A stretch of 64,000 nucleotides of DNA, taken from positions 186,001-250,000 of the forward strand of contig NZ_RCCV01000005.1 of NCBI RefSeq assembly GCF_003664255.1. The letters are read 5' to 3'. This document shows, piece by piece, positions 62,801 to 64,000 of this stretch. The position numbers and the translations under genes were made by a program. Below the pieces are notes generated by a model that was not told where the DNA came from, ran no database searches, and was given only the letters and a program-made list of their open reading frames with translations. Each line of letters begins with the position of its first letter. Position 1 is the stretch's first letter. Source of the DNA: Micromonospora sp. M71_S20. GTDB taxonomy: Bacteria > Actinomycetota > Actinomycetes > Mycobacteriales > Micromonosporaceae.

Positions 62801-63989
62801 GCTGGAGCAGGCGGGGCAGGCCCGGATTCACATCGGGCCGGTCGCCCGCGCGGGCCGCCCGGGCCACCAGCCCGAGCAGGTGGGCGAGCCCGAGGATGAG
62901 CGGCAGCCGCAGCACCACGTCGAACTTGTGCACGTTGCGCAGCGGCGCGCCGGCCGCGTCGAGGAAGTCCCGCTGCGTCTGGGCGCCGAACCCGTCGACC
63001 GCGCCGAGGTGGCCGAGCCCGACCAGGGCCAGCCCGACCAGCAGGCCGGTGACCAGGAAACGCCGGTGCGGCATCCCGCGCCGGGCCAGACCGGCGAGGC
63101 CCAGGCCGGCGACCACCAGGGTGGCGACCACCAGCGGCTGCTCGGTGGCCAGCCGCCACCCGGCCGACCAGGACGGCCCGTAGGCGCCGTTGAGGTACGC
63201 GTGCCAGTGCGAGGCGCCGCGTAGCACGGTGGTCATGTCGGTGGGGGCCGTGGTGACCGGCGCCGTCTCGATGTAGTCGAGGAACGGCGGACTGTACCGG
63301 CCCAGCAGCAGCAGGGGCACCAGCCACCAGGCGGTGGCGGCGCCCACCGCCAGTCCCCAGGCGACCAGCGCCCGGATCCGCAGCCGGAACGGGTGCAGGC
63401 CGACCAGCCAGAGACCGGCCAGCGGCACGACGGCCAGCACCGCCGTCGCGTTGACGCCACCGGCGCACGCCACCACCAGCGCGGACAGGGTGACCGCGCG
63501 GCGTACGGAGCCACCCCGGGCCAGCCCCACGAGGGGCACCAGCACCCAGGGCGCGAGGGCGCTCGGCCACGCCTCCACCGAGATCGGGCCCAGCTCGGTG
63601 ACCAGCCGGGGGGAGAGCGCGAAGGCCACCCCGGCGACCAGGCGGGCGGCCGGCGTGCCGATGTGCAGCCGCTCGGCCAGCCGGACCACGCCGGTGCAGG
63701 CCACCGTCATGAGCAGCGCCCACCAGAGCCGCTGCACCACCCAGGCCGGGATGCCGAGTTCATCGCCGAGCAGGAAGAACGGGCCCATCGGCCAGAGGTA
63801 GCCGTACGCCTGATTCTGAAGCTGGCCGAAGGTGCCGTCGGGGTCCCACACGTGCAGGGCGCGGCTCAGCCATCCGGCCGGATCGACCGCCAGGTCCACC
63901 TTCGTGTCGATGACGATCATGCCCGGATCCTGGAGGAACGCCAGGGCCGACAAACCGAGACAGACCGCGACCAAGCGCAGACGCCACAC
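59739..63989 (-). CDS. alpha-(1->3)-arabinofuranosyltransferase-like protein (AftD, DUF3367)
   Basis: This 1416-residue membrane protein probably starts at GTG 63989 (AGAAGG upstream), but the window ends 11 bases later, so an earlier start cannot be excluded. The N-terminal GT-C part has ~10 helices and the DUF3367 features MIVIDTKVDLAVDPAGWLSR, WDPDGTFGQLQNQAYGYLWP and ALSPRLVTELGPISVEAWPS. Two discoidin/carbohydrate-binding-like modules follow (~720-830: TVTTEQWLEVELIEPQVVRE; ~945-1030: ARPGAVVDGDPATTWYAAGS), then four C-terminal helices. It resembles mycobacterial AftD, which adds arabinofuranose to cell-wall arabinan using a polyprenyl-phosphate donor. Substrate in this organism is unknown. 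Confidence 0.88.
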   Translation of the reverse strand: MWRLRLVAVCLGLSALAFLQDPGMIVIDTKVDLAVDPAGWLSRALHVWDPDGTFGQLQNQAYGYLWPMGPFFLLGDELGIPAWVVQRLWWALLMTVACTGVVRLAERLHIGTPAARLVAGVAFALSPRLVTELGPISVEAWPSALAPWVLVPLVGLARGGSVRRAVTLSALVVACAGGVNATAVLAVVPLAGLWLVGLHPFRLRIRALVAWGLAVGAATAWWLVPLLLLGRYSPPFLDYIETAPVTTAPTDMTTVLRGASHWHAYLNGAYGPSWSAGWRLATEQPLVVATLVVAGLGLAGLARRGMPHRRFLVTGLLVGLALVGLGHLGAVDGFGAQTQRDFLDAAGAPLRNVHKFDVVLRLPLILGLAHLLGLVARAARAGDRPDVNPGLPRLLQPVRLRAVLVTGTALVAVAGVAAPALAAGLPAQGSFREVPGYWHQATSWLDRNLGDDRVLVVPAARFPRYLWGSPSDEVTQPLLESPWAVRSSVPLTPPGTIRLLDAVESALANGEGSAGLADVLARSGVRYLLLRSDLDYGRSGATQPVVVRQALQRSPGIRPVRAFGPEVGGGQLPGNFVDHGLDVKVRALEVYEVAQPVSPVVAYDAKGLTTVVGGPESLLQIAAAGRLSDAPTVLAGDRPAGLADGPVVLTDGMRRREVAFGQPHDNASATMTSADEARLGAPARDYLPPWGEDQATTVRYLGIGSVTASSSWSDAQPLVGGRPAHQPYAALDGSLATAWRSAPGTVTTEQWLEVELIEPQVVREVGIVFDTGADALPTRITVSAGNQQAVVENPGQSVQVTVPAGYPTRRVRISIDEVFDIRAGFGGVGIAEVTIPGVRAERTLAVPAPPATAAPASVVLTAAAGASPCVFDEGRPICDGGLVRESEDGDRIDRTLSLPVAAGYDVALRVRPRAGGALNALLDGGGAAAVARGVTPVVAASSVGVSHPAARPGAVVDGDPATTWYAAGSDRQPWLRLTWPKARQIAGLKVTLPPTAAAARPWQATVIGDGGMRGGVFDEGGSLVFDRPLKTDEITVLISDVVPANTFDPYRRLSQGLPVGVGELTVLPDGPVPRNDPEARVTLPCGSGPTVEVGAVRRRTALVASRRELAELREVDALLCGAGAKDPLPLAGGEVRVVAAASRLATPTRLVLTPHAVVPGPSDGSAAGSAGVAGSAQVADAVQTPVRVDGWSATRRSLHLDGYPGQRVLALRENANAGWEATAGGERLTPFVVDGWQQGWLVPAGFSGEVLLRFAPDDGYVLALGAGAIALGGVALAALLPSRGVPAPVAGPPRRRRHRLLALVFGGAALLLVGGLAAVAVALLAAAGVVAGHALAPQLHPPDRRGLRRFYRLAGRWLPVACFGLAGWYAVTRGGHTDAAPQLAAVAAVTVLWFSLVLAPRRGRGAFQRWKGRSTA

Positions 63990-64000
63990 CCTTCTCGATG

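Noticed and set aside
59521..63723. 1400-residue minus-strand ORF in a second frame
   Set aside because: Out-of-frame shadow of the AftD-like gene, which has clear membrane helices and DUF3367 motifs in its own frame.

Overview
The window is a stretch of a very GC-rich actinobacterial chromosome, most likely Micromonospora or a close relative in the Micromonosporaceae. This rests on strongly GC-biased third codon positions, many GTG starts, the order ffs-dnaX / ybaB-recR / ask-asd / leuA, the tRNA adenosine deaminase plus its associated protein, a SigE-family sigma factor, and an AftD-type arabinofuranosyltransferase. Genus assignment is inference from gene content only.

Layout. (1) 1-2830: end of an integrated element, with two helix-turn-helix regulators, a small coupled ORF and a start-less ORF, closed by a 45-nt copy of the 3' part of tRNA-Pro(CGG) that I read as an attachment site; the tRNA's own terminator hairpin follows. 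(2) 2941-4104: a complete IS630-family insertion sequence with an apparent -1 frameshift transposase, inserted exactly in the stop codon of a secreted peptidase-inhibitor-like gene. (3) 4.9-13.7 kb: chromosomal genes: MFS exporter, secreted 5'-nucleotidase, lamin-tail protein, cyclic-nucleotide phosphodiesterase-like enzyme, GAF-GGDEF diguanylate cyclase, HTH/zinc-ribbon regulator. (4) 13.7-15.3 kb: a long stretch with no credible gene. (5) 15.3-24 kb: asd and ask (lysine/threonine/methionine entry), leuA with a leucine leader-peptide attenuator, nitroreductase, multidrug exporter, secreted HNH nuclease. (6) 24-30 kb: a complete dipeptide/oligopeptide ABC operon (dppABCDF). (7) 30.3-35.8 kb: recR, ybaB and dnaX (with a DUF2332 gene on the other strand between ybaB and dnaX), SRP RNA and tRNA-Ser(GGA). 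(8) 36-42.7 kb: accessory region with a TSUP permease, unknown genes, a DUF5872-like protein, a broken NUDT9-like Nudix gene, a frameshifted SigE-type sigma factor translationally coupled to a membrane protein with an MreC-like domain, then tRNA-Ser(CGA). (9) 42.7-50.6 kb: deoD, TetR/thioesterase pair, tadA and its partner, M23 peptidase, and a GH81 beta-1,3-glucanase with a LacI-type operator. (10) 50.6-64 kb: PHP-domain enzyme, EamA exporter, Uma2-type nuclease, DUF885 protein, a decayed DUF6230/DUF6114 operon, DUF3068 protein, acyltransferase, and a giant AftD-like glycosyltransferase that overlaps the acyltransferase tail-to-tail.

The most interesting points are the IS landing in a stop codon, the tRNA-Pro attachment remnant, the sigma/MreC-like pair in a segment that truncates genes on both sides, the leuA leader, the decayed DUF6230-DUF6114 operon with paired internal deletions, and a 32-bp element shared by two distant promoter regions. 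No CRISPR array, rRNA, or polyketide/NRPS cluster was seen.
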